From: Bradyrhizobium algeriense
GTDB lineage: Bacteria > Pseudomonadota > Alphaproteobacteria > Rhizobiales > Xanthobacteraceae
Reading direction: 5' to 3'
Assembly (NCBI RefSeq): GCF_036924595.1
Contig: NZ_JAZHRV010000001.1
Location: 3,472,001 to 3,536,000 of the forward strand
Length of the DNA stretch: 64,000 nucleotides
Part shown: piece by piece, positions 52,343-61,797 of the stretch
Layout of the letters: the number at the start of each line of letters is the position of its first letter
Numbering within the stretch: position 1 is the stretch's first letter
The notes under the pieces: generated by a model
What the model was told of the DNA's origin: nothing
Databases searched by the model: none
The model's input: only the letters and a program-made list of their open reading frames with translations
Position numbers and translations under genes: made by a program

Positions 52343-53892
52343 GCCCGGAGATTTCAGCGCTCAACGACCGTCCCGTCATCATCGGCGGCGGCGCCGCCGG
52401 ATTGATGACGGCGCTGCAGATGGCGCCGGAACCGGTGTTGCTGCTGTCGAAGGCGCCGCTCGGCGCGGAGGCGTCGAGCCTGTGGGCGCAGGGCGGGCTT
52501 GCCGCCGCGATGGGCGGGGATGACGACCCTGCCCTGCATCTGGCCGATACGCTGGCTGCAGGCGCAGGCCTGTGCGACGAAGCCGTCGCTCGCCGAATCG
52601 TTCACGCGGCGCCTGCGGCGGTCGACCATCTCGCGAGGCTTGGCGTCGCCTTCGACCGGCGGCCCGATGGCGGCTGGCGGCTCGGCTTGGAGGCCGCACA
52701 CAGCCGCAACCGGATCGTGCACGCCACCGGCGACGGCACGGGCCGCGAGATCATGCGCGCGCTGATCGCAGCGGTGCGCCGCTGTCCATCGATTACTCTG
52801 CTGGAAGGTGTCGAAGCGCGGAGCCTGATCGTCGAGGACAATGCCGTCAAGGGCGTTCTCGCCGTGAACGCGCAGGGTCCGCTCGTGATCGATACCGGCC
52901 GCGTGGTGATCGCGACAGGCGGCATTGGCGGGCTGTTTTTGGACAGCACCAATCCCGCCGGTTGCTTTGGCCAGGGGCTGGCGCTGGCGGCACGCGCGGG
53001 CGCAAAACTCTCCGATATCGAGTTCATCCAGTTTCACCCGACCGCCTTCGACGGGCCGTCGCGCCCGATGCCGCTGGTCACCGAAGCCGTGCGTGGCGAT
53101 GGCGCAATCCTGATCGACGACACCGGGCAACGTTTCATGGCGGACCAGCCCGGCGCCGAACTTGCGCCCCGCGATATCGTCGCGCGTGCGGTCTGGCGCC
53201 GCCGCGCCGAAGGCCATCGCGTGTTCCTCGATGCGCGGAAACATCCGGGAGCGGAATTTGCAAAACGCTATCCCGTCATTTCCGCCTTCTGCAAAATGGC
53301 CGGGATCGATCCCGCGACCGATCCGATACCGGTCCGGCCGGCGGTGCACTACCACATGGGCGGGATATCGGTGGATATCGAAGGCCGCAGCAGCGTGAAC
53401 GGGCTTTGGGCGTGCGGCGAGGTCAGCCGCACCGGGCTGCATGGCGCCAACCGGCTCGCCAGCAATTCGCTGATGGAAGCGATCGTCTGTGCGCAATGGG
53501 TCGCGCGGAGCGTCCAGGGCGCGAGCCGCGGTCCGCTGAAAACGCGCGCGGGCAATGCGCTTGCGCCCGCATCCGACCCTTCGGCCGTGCGGGCGATCCT
53601 GTCGCAAGGCCTCGGCGTGCTCCGCGACCGGCACGGCATCGAACGCGCGATCCGCGGCCTCTATCCGCTCGCCCGCGGCCACGGCGCGGCAACCGATCCC
53701 GCGCTGGTGGGACTGATGATCGCCGTCGCCGCCTGGCGGCGCGAGGAAAGCCGCGGCGGGCACTATCGAAGCGACTTCCCCGACGCCCTGCCGGCGGCCG
53801 TGCCTTCATCCATCTCGCTTGCAGACGCAGTCGGCACCGCCCGCGACGTCGTTGAAACCGGATCTCTGTCTGTTGGGAGTGCCCAGCCGTGA
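52339..53892 (+). CDS. nadB: L-aspartate oxidase
   Basis: A 517-residue flavoenzyme that oxidises L-aspartate to iminoaspartate for NadA. The FAD-binding start is [20 protein letters not shown]. Fumarate-reductase-type signatures follow: [26 protein letters not shown] and the C-terminal [20 protein letters not shown]. The ATG at 52339 overlaps the nadA stop, and the stop overlaps the nadC GTG, so the three genes are translationally coupled. Confidence 0.97.
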   Translation: MSPEISALNDRPVIIGGGAAGLMTALQMAPEPVLLLSKAPLGAEASSLWAQGGLAAAMGGDDDPALHLADTLAAGAGLCDEAVARRIVHAAPAAVDHLARLGVAFDRRPDGGWRLGLEAAHSRNRIVHATGDGTGREIMRALIAAVRRCPSITLLEGVEARSLIVEDNAVKGVLAVNAQGPLVIDTGRVVIATGGIGGLFLDSTNPAGCFGQGLALAARAGAKLSDIEFIQFHPTAFDGPSRPMPLVTEAVRGDGAILIDDTGQRFMADQPGAELAPRDIVARAVWRRRAEGHRVFLDARKHPGAEFAKRYPVISAFCKMAGIDPATDPIPVRPAVHYHMGGISVDIEGRSSVNGLWACGEVSRTGLHGANRLASNSLMEAIVCAQWVARSVQGASRGPLKTRAGNALAPASDPSAVRAILSQGLGVLRDRHGIERAIRGLYPLARGHGAATDPALVGLMIAVAAWRREESRGGHYRSDFPDALPAAVPSSISLADAVGTARDVVETGSLSVGSAQP

Positions 53893-54758
53893 CGCTTACG
53901 CCGCTTCTGCCCCTCATGTACGAGCCGCTGGTTCGAACCGCCCTGCTCGAAGACCTCGGACGCGCCGGCGACATCACGGCGGATGCGATCGTCCCGGCCG
54001 ACAGGAACGCCTCGCTGGTGCTGCGCGCGCGCCAGCCCGGTGTCGTCGCCGGGCTCGACATCGCGCGCTGTGCATTTCAGCTCGTCAATCCTGCCATCCG
54101 GCTCATCGCCGAGCGGCCCGATAGCAGCGTCGTCACGCCGGGAGATGTGATCGCGACCATCGAAGGGCCGGCGCGCGGGTTGTTGACCGGCGAACGGACC
54201 GCACTGAACTTCCTCTGCCATCTCAGCGGCGTGGCCACCGCGACGGCCTCGCTGGTGTCGGCAGCACAAGGCACCAAGGCGCGCATCGTCTGCACCCGCA
54301 AGACCACGCCCGGATTGCGCACGCTGGAAAAATACGCGGTCCGTGCCGGCGGCGGCAGCAATCACCGTTTTGGCCTCGACGACGCCATTCTGATCAAGGA
54401 CAACCACATCGCGCTATCAGGCGATGTCAGAACCGCGATCGAGCGCGCAAAAGCGCATGCCGGCCATCTCGTCAAGATCGAGATCGAGGTCGACACGCTG
54501 GCCCAGCTTGAACAGGTTCTCGCGATCGGCGTGGATGCCGTCCTGCTTGACAACATGACGCTCGAGCAACTGCGGCAGGCGGTGGCGATGACCGGCGACC
54601 GGGCAATCACGGAAGCTTCCGGCCGCATCACGGCCGAGACCGCCAAAGCGATCGCCGCGACCGGCGTCGACCTGATTTCAGCCGGCTGGCTGACCCACAG
54701 CTCCGCCGCGCTCGATATCGGGCTCGATTATCTCGGACTTAATCGGCAGGTAGCGTAG
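53889..54758 (+). CDS. nadC: Nicotinate-nucleotide pyrophosphorylase (carboxylating)
   Basis: A 289-residue quinolinate phosphoribosyltransferase that makes nicotinate mononucleotide. The start is GTG at 53889, overlapping the nadB stop as GTGA. Signatures are DITADAIVPADRNASL, TRKTTPGLRTLEKYAVRAGG near residue 138 and HRFGLDDAILIKDNHIALSG near 160. It is the last gene of nadABC and is convergent with the FTR1-type iron permease gene. Confidence 0.97.
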   Translation: MTLTPLLPLMYEPLVRTALLEDLGRAGDITADAIVPADRNASLVLRARQPGVVAGLDIARCAFQLVNPAIRLIAERPDSSVVTPGDVIATIEGPARGLLTGERTALNFLCHLSGVATATASLVSAAQGTKARIVCTRKTTPGLRTLEKYAVRAGGGSNHRFGLDDAILIKDNHIALSGDVRTAIERAKAHAGHLVKIEIEVDTLAQLEQVLAIGVDAVLLDNMTLEQLRQAVAMTGDRAITEASGRITAETAKAIAATGVDLISAGWLTHSSAALDIGLDYLGLNRQVA

Positions 54759-54767
54759 CGCGACGAG

Positions 54768-55592
54768 CTACTCAGCCGCGCGCATGGTGGCCTTGTTTGC
54801 GGCCTTGTCCTCGCGCATCAGGCGGTTGTTGCGCTGGACCACCGAATAGGTCGCCAGCGCAAACAGGATCACCAGGCCCTGGATCGAGAGCGCTTCCATC
54901 GATGGATTGAGGCCGATCGCGCTCAGGAAGGCCGAGCCCTTGACCTCGGTGACGGTGATGATCGCCTGTTCCTGGAACTCCTGCACCGCCTCGCCGATGA
55001 ACTTGATCGCCATCACGAACAGGAACGCCGAGGTGATGATGAACAGCGGCCGCAGCGGCAGCTTTCGCGCAATCAGGTTGATGAAATAAAACAGCACGGC
55101 CAGCCCGAGCGTCGCCGCGGCAAGTCCGGCAAACAGCCCCGCGCTCCAGCCGCCTTCGGTCTTGGCGAGCGCATTGATGAACAGAACGGTCTCCGCGCCC
55201 TCGCGAAAGACCGCAAAGAACGCCAGCGCGCCGACCGCCCATATCGTATCCTGCGACAGGGCCTGATCGGCCTTGTGCGCGAGATATTCCTGCCAGCCGC
55301 GCGGATCCTGCTTCACCATCAACCAGCCGCTGACGTAGAGCATCAGGGCGGCGGCAAGCAGAATGATAATGCCTTCCAGGATGTCGCTGTGATCGCCCGA
55401 GTTCAGCACCGCAAACAACCAGGCCGCAACGAAGCTGGCCGCAACGGCGACGAGCGCGCCGGCATACAGCGCCTGAATGCGATGACCGGCGCCAGCCTTG
55501 GTCAGATAGCCCGCAAGCGCTGCGATCACGAGCATGGCTTCGAGCCCCTCGCGGAGCAGGATGACGGCGGCCTGGATGAATGCTGAGGACAT
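54768..55592 (-). CDS. FTR1-family iron permease
   Basis: A 274-residue inner-membrane iron permease with seven membrane helices. The iron-binding motifs R-E-G-x-E are present twice: R14-EGLE in LLREGLEAML and FREGAETVLF near residue 140. Family members (EfeU, FTR1) import iron, usually with an oxidase or periplasmic partner; none is next to it here. It is convergent with nadC. The ATG at 55592 was chosen because the MSSAFIQAAVILLREGLE opening starts helix 1. Confidence 0.9.
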   Translation of the reverse strand: MSSAFIQAAVILLREGLEAMLVIAALAGYLTKAGAGHRIQALYAGALVAVAASFVAAWLFAVLNSGDHSDILEGIIILLAAALMLYVSGWLMVKQDPRGWQEYLAHKADQALSQDTIWAVGALAFFAVFREGAETVLFINALAKTEGGWSAGLFAGLAAATLGLAVLFYFINLIARKLPLRPLFIITSAFLFVMAIKFIGEAVQEFQEQAIITVTEVKGSAFLSAIGLNPSMEALSIQGLVILFALATYSVVQRNNRLMREDKAANKATMRAAE

Positions 55593-55744
55593 GAGACGAG
55601 ACCTGTTTTTGTTTCGTTTTATCGTCCAAACCATCCAAGTAAAGCGGTGCGGCCTCACACAAACGCGTCAAGGCCGTCGCACAGCAAGAACCCCCTGCAA
55701 ATCGGGCACTTCCCGGAATGCCGGCAGATTAGAATTGCTCAATT

Positions 55745-56836
55745 TCAGCCGGGTTGGCCGAGCGGCAGAACCAGTTTCTGCCGGTCGTGTCCGACGCGGC
55801 GTGCAACCAGGCGTTCGGTCTGCAAGACCGCAAGCGTCAGCACCACGATCGCGACAGCCTGATGCGCCAGCGCCAGATCGATCGGCACCTGGTGCAGCAG
55901 CGTGAGGATGCCGAGCGCGGCCTGCAGCGTGATCGCGGCCACCAGCGACCACGCGCCGCCGATAACGGCAGCACCGGCTCGCGACCGCATGGCGTCGATG
56001 GCGTGAAGCACCGCCAGGATCAGTAGCGCATAGGCGGTCATGCGGTGCTCGAACTGCACGGTGAGCGTGTTGTCGAACAGATTGCGCCACCATGGCTCCT
56101 CGAACCACAGCCGCGCCGCCGACGGAATGAAGGCACCGTCGATCTCGGGCCAGGTGTTGTACACCCTGCCCGCCCGCAGCCCCGCGACCAGCGCGCCGAA
56201 ATAAAGCTGGACGAAAGTCAGGGCGAGCAAAGCCACCCCGGATACCTTCAGCCACAACGGGACAACGGGATGCGGACGCGCGGTCATCCGCCGCAGCGTC
56301 CAGACGATTGAGGCAAAAATGATCAAGGCCAGCACCAGATGCGTCGCCAGCCGATACTGGGAGACCTCGGTCCGTTGCGTGAGGCCCGACGCGACCATCC
56401 ACCAGCCGACCCCACCCTGCAGCGCGCCGAGGGCAAAGATCACCCACAGCCGCCGTTTCAGCTCCGCGCCCAGCGCGCCACGCCACAGGAAGTACAGGAA
56501 CGGCAGCAGATAGACCGCGCCGATCACGCGCCCGAGCAGGCGGTGGCTCCATTCCCACCAGAAGATGGTCTTGAACTCCGCAAGGCTCATGCCGGCATTG
56601 AGTTCGCGGTATTGCGGGATGGCCTTGTAGCCCTCGAACGCCTGCACCCACTGCGCCTCGTTGAGCGGCGGCAGCGTGCCGGTCACCGGCTTCCACTCGA
56701 CGATCGACAATCCGGATTCCGTCAGCCGCGTGGCGCCGCCGACCAGCACCATGACCGCGATCAGCGCGGCGACCACGATCAGCCACCATCTGACGGCGCC
56801 TGGATGCGGAGCCTGCTGTGCGGAACTACCGGTCAT
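55745..56836 (-). CDS. ctaA: Haem A synthase
   Basis: A 363-residue membrane protein that oxidises haem O to haem A for cytochrome oxidase. Eight membrane helices are visible. The haem-ligand histidines lie in the typical [30 protein letters not shown] and LALAHQAVA segments. The opening [18 protein letters not shown] fits rhizobial CtaA; a longer frame upstream is out of a ribosome-binding context. It is divergent from the DUF2842 gene. Confidence 0.95.
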   Translation of the reverse strand: MTGSSAQQAPHPGAVRWWLIVVAALIAVMVLVGGATRLTESGLSIVEWKPVTGTLPPLNEAQWVQAFEGYKAIPQYRELNAGMSLAEFKTIFWWEWSHRLLGRVIGAVYLLPFLYFLWRGALGAELKRRLWVIFALGALQGGVGWWMVASGLTQRTEVSQYRLATHLVLALIIFASIVWTLRRMTARPHPVVPLWLKVSGVALLALTFVQLYFGALVAGLRAGRVYNTWPEIDGAFIPSAARLWFEEPWWRNLFDNTLTVQFEHRMTAYALLILAVLHAIDAMRSRAGAAVIGGAWSLVAAITLQAALGILTLLHQVPIDLALAHQAVAIVVLTLAVLQTERLVARRVGHDRQKLVLPLGQPG

Positions 56837-56954
56837 AAAACCCGTCTTGAAATCAGTCTTGGCCCGCCTTAAAGGCGCGCTTGATTGAAGTGGCGCGCCC
56901 CTTATAGTCCGCCCCTTCCCGCGCGCAACCCGCCACGAGCCTGACATATCCGCC

Positions 56955-57167
56955 ATGACCATACGCACCCGCAAATTCTTCGGAACCATCGCACTTCTGG
57001 TGCTGGTCGTGGTGTGGTCGCTCTTGGGAATGACCATCGCCCAGACGCCATGGCTGGCCAATTCAGGCCTGCTGCAGGCGATCTTCTATGTCGTGGCGGG
57101 GCTTGGATGGGTGCTGCCGGCGATGCCGATCATCAGCTGGATGTCGCGGCCGGACCGGGCCGCTTAG
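56955..57167 (+). CDS. DUF2842 family membrane protein
   Basis: A 70-residue protein with two membrane helices (about residues 8-27 and 41-60) and the DUF2842 layout ([20 protein letters not shown], then [18 protein letters not shown]). The family is conserved in alphaproteobacteria and lies next to ctaA here as it often does, which hints at a link with cytochrome oxidase assembly; this is inferred from context. Confidence 0.8.
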   Translation: MTIRTRKFFGTIALLVLVVVWSLLGMTIAQTPWLANSGLLQAIFYVVAGLGWVLPAMPIISWMSRPDRAA

Positions 57168-57342
57168 GGCGTGTGCTCATAGAACGAGAGATGTCCGCTT
57201 TTGAAGGAAGGCTAAAGCAGACATGCGCTTGTCACTCGGGAATTTCGCCTCATGTGACCCATTTCGGACCTTGGGCGTAGCCGGACATCGACCCACAATC
57301 GTGCTATATAACCATTCGATTTCCCCAGTACGGGGGACCATC

Positions 57343-59124
57343 TTGAGCAGCGAGCACGTAGAGCGGCGACTGGCGGCTATTCTGGCGGCGGATGTCGCGG
57401 GCTCTTGCCGCTTGATAGGGATCGACGAAGAAGGCACGCTGGCGCGACTGAAAGCGCTTAGAAGGACGCTTTTCGATCCCAAAATCGCGCAGCATCACGG
57501 TCGTGTCGTCAAGAATACCGGGGACGGCGCTATCGCCGAGTTCGCCAGCGTGGTCGACGCAGTCCGATGTGCCGACGAAATTCAACGCGGCATGGCCGAA
57601 CAAAATATCGACGTGCCGCAGGACAAGCGGATCGAGCTCCGCATCGGCATTCACGTCGGTGATATCATTATCGAAGAGAACGATATCTTTGGTGACGGGG
57701 TCAATATTGCAGTGCGTCTCGAAGGGATTGCAGAGCCGGGCGGTATCAGCATCTCGGACGACGCCCGTCGGCAAATTCGTGGCAAGGTAGATGTAACGTT
57801 TGAGGATTTGGGTTCGCAATCCTTGAAGAATATCGCCGAACCGATGCGGGTCTGGCGCGTCCCATACGGTCGCGCCGTGCCAGCCGTGCCGAACCGCTGG
57901 CCTGTTGATGAGACCCTTGCTCTGCCCAATAAACCCTCGATCGCAGTTCTCCCCTTCACCAACCTGAACTCCGATCCGGAACAGGAATATTTCGCGGACG
58001 GGATGGTAGATGACATCATCACAGCGCTGTCGCATTTCAAGGCGCTGTTCGTCATCGCCCGCAACTCGAGCTTCACCTACAAGGGGCGCGCCGTCGACGT
58101 GAAGCAGGTCGGGCGCGAGCTTGGGGTGCGCTACGTGTTGGAAGGGAGCGTCCGCAAAGCGGCAAACCGAGTCCGCATCACGGGACAGCTTGTCGATACC
58201 GCCACCGGGGCACATCTTTGGGCAGAACGGTTTGATGGTGGGCTCGGCGACGTCTTCGATCTGCAGGACCAGGTGACCGAGAGCGTTGTCGGGGCGATCG
58301 CGCCCGCGGTGGAAAAAGCCGAGATCGAGCGTGCCAAGCGCAAGCCGACCGAGAGCCTCGACGCCTATACGCTCTATTTGCGCGGTTTGGCCAGGTTTTA
58401 TCAGTCTGCCAACCGGCAAGCGAACGACGAGGCATTGCGCCTGTTCAACCGCGCGATCGAGCTCGATCCGGATTTTGCGTCGGCCTACGGTCGTGCCGCC
58501 CTTTGCTACGTCATAGCCAAGACCAATGGCTGGTTTTCAGACACAGCGAACGAGATTGCCGAAGTGAAGAGGCTCGCCCAGCGGGCGGTTGAGTTGGGCA
58601 AGGATGACGCGATCGCGCTCGCCGCGAGCGGATGGGCGTTGGCGTTTGTTGTTCGCGATCTCGAGGCAGGGGCCGGCTTAATCGATCGCGCGCTTGTGCT
58701 CAATTCCAATTCGGCCGAGGCATGGTTTTGCGGCGGCTGGGTAAAAACCTTTCTTGGCGAGCAGGAACCGGCGATCGGGCGCTTCGCACGTGCCATGCGC
58801 CTGAGCCCACTTGATCCGCGGGTGAGCGGAATGCGGGCCGGGACCGCGTTTGCCCATTTCCTCCTGGGCCGCTATGACGAAGCGGCATCGTGGGCGGCAA
58901 TGGTATTGCAGGACAATCCGGACCATCAACCTGGATTGCGGGTCGCCGCCGCAAGCAATGCAATGGCCGGGCGGCCGGAGCAAGCACATCAGGCAATGGC
59001 TCGGCTGCGGCAACTGAATCCTGCGCTACGTGTTTCCACTCTTAAAGCCGTGCTGGGCCCTTGGCCGGCCGACGATGTCGCGCGATATGAAGAAGGATTG
59101 CGGCAAGCCGGGCTGCCCGAATGA
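57343..59124 (+). CDS. Class III adenylate/guanylate cyclase with tetratricopeptide-type C-terminus
   Basis: A 593-residue cyclase. The start is probably the TTG at 57343 with GGGGGAC upstream; upstream in-frame codons lack a ribosome-binding site. The N-terminal cyclase domain (about residues 5-170) shows LAAILAADVAGSCRLIGIDEEG with the metal aspartate, NTGDGAIAEFASVVDAVRCA and FGDGVNIAVRLEGIAEPGG. A middle segment with the pattern SIAVLPFTNLNSDPEQEYFADG matches the TolB-like / cyclase-linked domain found in this class. The C-terminus has several TPR-like helical repeats, for example NDEALRLFNRAIELDPDFA. Such proteins are abundant in rhizobia. The signal and product are unknown. Confidence 0.85.
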   Translation: MSSEHVERRLAAILAADVAGSCRLIGIDEEGTLARLKALRRTLFDPKIAQHHGRVVKNTGDGAIAEFASVVDAVRCADEIQRGMAEQNIDVPQDKRIELRIGIHVGDIIIEENDIFGDGVNIAVRLEGIAEPGGISISDDARRQIRGKVDVTFEDLGSQSLKNIAEPMRVWRVPYGRAVPAVPNRWPVDETLALPNKPSIAVLPFTNLNSDPEQEYFADGMVDDIITALSHFKALFVIARNSSFTYKGRAVDVKQVGRELGVRYVLEGSVRKAANRVRITGQLVDTATGAHLWAERFDGGLGDVFDLQDQVTESVVGAIAPAVEKAEIERAKRKPTESLDAYTLYLRGLARFYQSANRQANDEALRLFNRAIELDPDFASAYGRAALCYVIAKTNGWFSDTANEIAEVKRLAQRAVELGKDDAIALAASGWALAFVVRDLEAGAGLIDRALVLNSNSAEAWFCGGWVKTFLGEQEPAIGRFARAMRLSPLDPRVSGMRAGTAFAHFLLGRYDEAASWAAMVLQDNPDHQPGLRVAAASNAMAGRPEQAHQAMARLRQLNPALRVSTLKAVLGPWPADDVARYEEGLRQAGLPE

Positions 59125-59216
59125 CCATCGCAGAAAGATGCTCGCCCGTTGGGACAAGATGATCGAATAAGCGCGACTTCCGTTGTTGGCCGCTATGAAA
59201 TATCGGTGGATCGAAA

Positions 59217-60197
59217 TTACTCCAGCTTGATGTTGGCCGCGCGGATCACCTTCGCCCACCTTTGCGTGTCGTCGGCGACGAATTTTCCGAAGTCAGATGG
59301 CGAGAAAACAAGAGGCGTAAGGCCCAGATCGGCGTATCGCGCCTTGATACCGGGGCTTGCTAGTCCGGCATTGATATGATCGTTGAGCTTGTGAATGATC
59401 TCGGACGGTGTGCCCTTCGGCGCACCCATCCCCGCCCACACGGTCACCTCATATCCGGGGACCGTTTCGGCAATGGTCGGCACGTCCGGCAGCGCCGGCG
59501 ACCGCGTTGCGGTGGTCACCGCAAGGGCTCGCAGTTTACCAGCCCGGATGAACTCAAGCGATGGGCTCCCGCTGACGAACATTAGCTCGAACTGCCCACT
59601 AATCGCGTCGGTAAGGGCAGGTCCTTCGCCGCGATAGGGCACGTGAATTAAGTTGACGCCAGTCATGATCTTGAACAGCTCGCCGGCCAGATGGCCCGGC
59701 GTCCCGACGCCGCCCGACGCCATGTTGATCTTGCCGGGATTGGCCTTGGCGTAGGCGATGAAGTCCGGAACGGTTCTGGTGGGATGAGCAGGATGCATCA
59801 CCATGACTTGGGGCCCATGCACGATCCCGGCAACCGGTGCAATGTCCCGGATGAAGTTGAAGTTAAGCCTGTCGTAGAGCGTTGCGTTGATTGCGTTCGG
59901 TGTTAAGGCCAGCAGGAGCGTATAGCCGTCGGCCGGTGCACGGACGACTGCCTCCGTGCCAATATTGCCGCCGGCACCCGGCCGGTTGTCGACGACGAAT
60001 TGCTGGCCGAGCCGCTCCGATAACCACTGACCCATCAGACGAGCGTGAAAGTCCCCCGAGCCGCCAGCGGGAAAGCCGACGATGATGCGCACCGGCCGCG
60101 TCGGATAGGCTTGCGCTCGCGCGATGGTCGAGAGCGCCGGTAGCGCGGCAGTGGCCGCAGCCAAATGCAGAAACTGCCTTCGGTGGGGAAGTTTCAT
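59217..60197 (-). CDS. Bug-family tripartite tricarboxylate transporter substrate-binding protein
   Basis: A 326-residue periplasmic binding protein of the Bug/TctC family. The signal peptide contains an RR pair (MKLPHRRQFLHLAAATAALPAL), so export by Tat is possible. The mature start YPTRPVRIIVGFPAGGSGD is the family signature, followed by NRPGAGGNIGTEAVVRAPADGYTLL and INMASGGVGTPGHLAGELF. The ATG at 60197 has GGAGGG upstream. No TctA or TctB gene is adjacent, which is common for this expanded family. The ligand is unknown. Confidence 0.9.
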   Translation of the reverse strand: MKLPHRRQFLHLAAATAALPALSTIARAQAYPTRPVRIIVGFPAGGSGDFHARLMGQWLSERLGQQFVVDNRPGAGGNIGTEAVVRAPADGYTLLLALTPNAINATLYDRLNFNFIRDIAPVAGIVHGPQVMVMHPAHPTRTVPDFIAYAKANPGKINMASGGVGTPGHLAGELFKIMTGVNLIHVPYRGEGPALTDAISGQFELMFVSGSPSLEFIRAGKLRALAVTTATRSPALPDVPTIAETVPGYEVTVWAGMGAPKGTPSEIIHKLNDHINAGLASPGIKARYADLGLTPLVFSPSDFGKFVADDTQRWAKVIRAANIKLE

Positions 60198-60340
60198 TGC
60201 AGTCCCTCCGCGGCGGTAATCCGATGCGAACGGGCGCGAATAGCCTATTCCTATTCCTGAGATCGTGGAAGGGCGATGTCGCCTATTGACCACAAAAGAG
60301 ACGTGCTGAAGGCAGTTCGGGATGGCCGCTTCCGAGGGGA

Positions 60341-60555
60341 TAGTGTTGAAAAAGTCTTTTTGGGGTGACGACCAAAATTTTTCAGGACCGCTGATGCCTT
60401 TCGCACGCAGCGATATGAGGGACCACATCATCTCACACAAAAACGACCACGGAGCTTCGTATGGGCGCTACGCAGTATTGCAGTGGTGGAGTCGGCTAAA
60501 AATCGACTTTTGCGAGATTTTCGGCGTCGTCCAATTTTCGACTTTTGCAACACTA
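60341..60555. mobile_element. MITE-like element with terminal inverted repeats
   Basis: TAGTGTTGAAAAAGTC at 60341-60356 is inverted as GACTTTTGCAACACTA at 60540-60555 with one mismatch, and similarity continues more weakly inward for about 15 bases. TA dinucleotides flank the inner GTGTTG/CAACAC ends on both sides. The 215-base element has no transposase frame; the internal TCGACTTTTGC segment is repeated. It lies between the Bug gene and the deacetylase-like gene and is probably a non-autonomous remnant of an insertion sequence. Confidence 0.65.
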
Positions 60556-60614
60556 TCGAGGGTAATTCGGACATCGCCAAGCCCATATGCATTCCGGATT
60601 TATGAACTCACGCC

Positions 60615-61667
60615 CTAAATCCAATTATCCCGGCTCGGCCTGACCTGCGGAAACATGCACCCCGACAGCATCACGCGCATCATGCGCAGCGAACGCTGCC
60701 TGCCGTCCCAGGCGATCCGCGGCAGCGCGTGCAGATTTGTATATCCCTTGGCCTCGACGACCCCCGCGATCGTCGATACCGCGCTGGCGAAACCTGCCTC
60801 CTGCCCCATGACGACATGCTCGCGGCGCCAGGATTGCCGATCGCCGAACGGATAGGCGAAATGCCTGACGGCGCGATGCAAGGCGGTCTCCGCGACCGCC
60901 TTGCCCATGGTCATTTCGCGTTGCGCGTCGGCCTCTTTCAGGTTGGACAGCGCGGGATAGTTCACCGTTGCGCTACCGATCGTCACTAGCGGATCAGCCG
61001 CGAGCTTCGCCAGATCGTCCCAATCCATCGACGCAGCGCGCGACAGCGTCGCGAGATCGACGGAGTAGCGCGTGCAGAGGTCGTGGATTGCGAACGAAAG
61101 ATCCGGCGGCGGCAGCGTCCGCATCCAGCTGGTCAGAAATTCGAAAGTGTCATACTTCTCCAGCGTGCTGCCTGTTGCGAAACGCCGCTCCTTGCGGTCG
61201 ATCACCAGGCTGATGCGATCCTCGCGCGCGATCATGTCTTCCAGCGCGAGCCACCAGGCTTCGCCGAGCCCGTCCGGAAACGCGGTCGGCAGGTACACGG
61301 TGAAGGGCACGCCGTGCTTCGACAGCACCGGATAGGCCTGCGTGATGACATCCTTGCAGCCGCCGTCGAAGGTCAGGCAGGCAAATCGATTGGCCCTCGG
61401 CAGCGTGACCGCCCGCCGGCACACTTCGTCCATCGTGATCAGATCGAAGTTCCAGCGCTTCAGCGCACGGATCGTCCGGTCGAGAAATTGCGGCGTGATT
61501 TCGCGCCATCGGTTCGGCTGAAACGGCCGGAATTCGCGCGGACGCACGCGCTCGAACCGCAAAATGACGCCGGCGCCGCCGGTCTCCCGCTGCTTCAGCC
61601 TGAAGTAGCCGCTGAAATAGGCGAGCTCCATCCCGGCCCGCCGCAAAATTCCGATATCCGACGCCAA
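60615..61667 (-). CDS. Polysaccharide-deacetylase-like protein with altered metal site
   Basis: A NodB-homology carbohydrate-esterase-4-type protein of about 350 residues. The start is uncertain: TTG at 61667 follows GGGACGGAG and matches homologues as I recall them; an ATG at 61631 is the alternative. The catalytic motif TFDDG is TFDGG (D101-G102-G103 from the TTG start), and the second motif, normally H-T-x2-H, reads S-A-T-V-N-Y with A233 and Y237 in place of the two histidines. The metal site is therefore probably lost. It may act in polysaccharide binding or have a different chemistry. A divergent CelD/BcsL-like gene suggests an exopolysaccharide locus. Confidence 0.8.
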   Translation of the reverse strand: MASDIGILRRAGMELAYFSGYFRLKQRETGGAGVILRFERVRPREFRPFQPNRWREITPQFLDRTIRALKRWNFDLITMDEVCRRAVTLPRANRFACLTFDGGCKDVITQAYPVLSKHGVPFTVYLPTAFPDGLGEAWWLALEDMIAREDRISLVIDRKERRFATGSTLEKYDTFEFLTSWMRTLPPPDLSFAIHDLCTRYSVDLATLSRAASMDWDDLAKLAADPLVTIGSATVNYPALSNLKEADAQREMTMGKAVAETALHRAVRHFAYPFGDRQSWRREHVVMGQEAGFASAVSTIAGVVEAKGYTNLHALPRIAWDGRQRSLRMMRVMLSGCMFPQVRPSRDNWI

Positions 61668-61797
61668 GCTCCGTCCCCACTTCCGACCGCGCCTGCCCCG
61701 CCGCGGCCGGATTGTTATTACCCTTTGTTGACATTTCCCTGCGAAGGTCGGCCAAAGCCGAAAATTGTAAACAATTTCATATAGCACGGGCTCTGCG

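Noticed and set aside
55668..56789. A 373-codon leftward frame overlapping ctaA
   Set aside because: It is an out-of-frame reading of ctaA without hydrophobic pattern or start signal; the CtaA frame has all eight membrane helices and the haem-ligand motifs.
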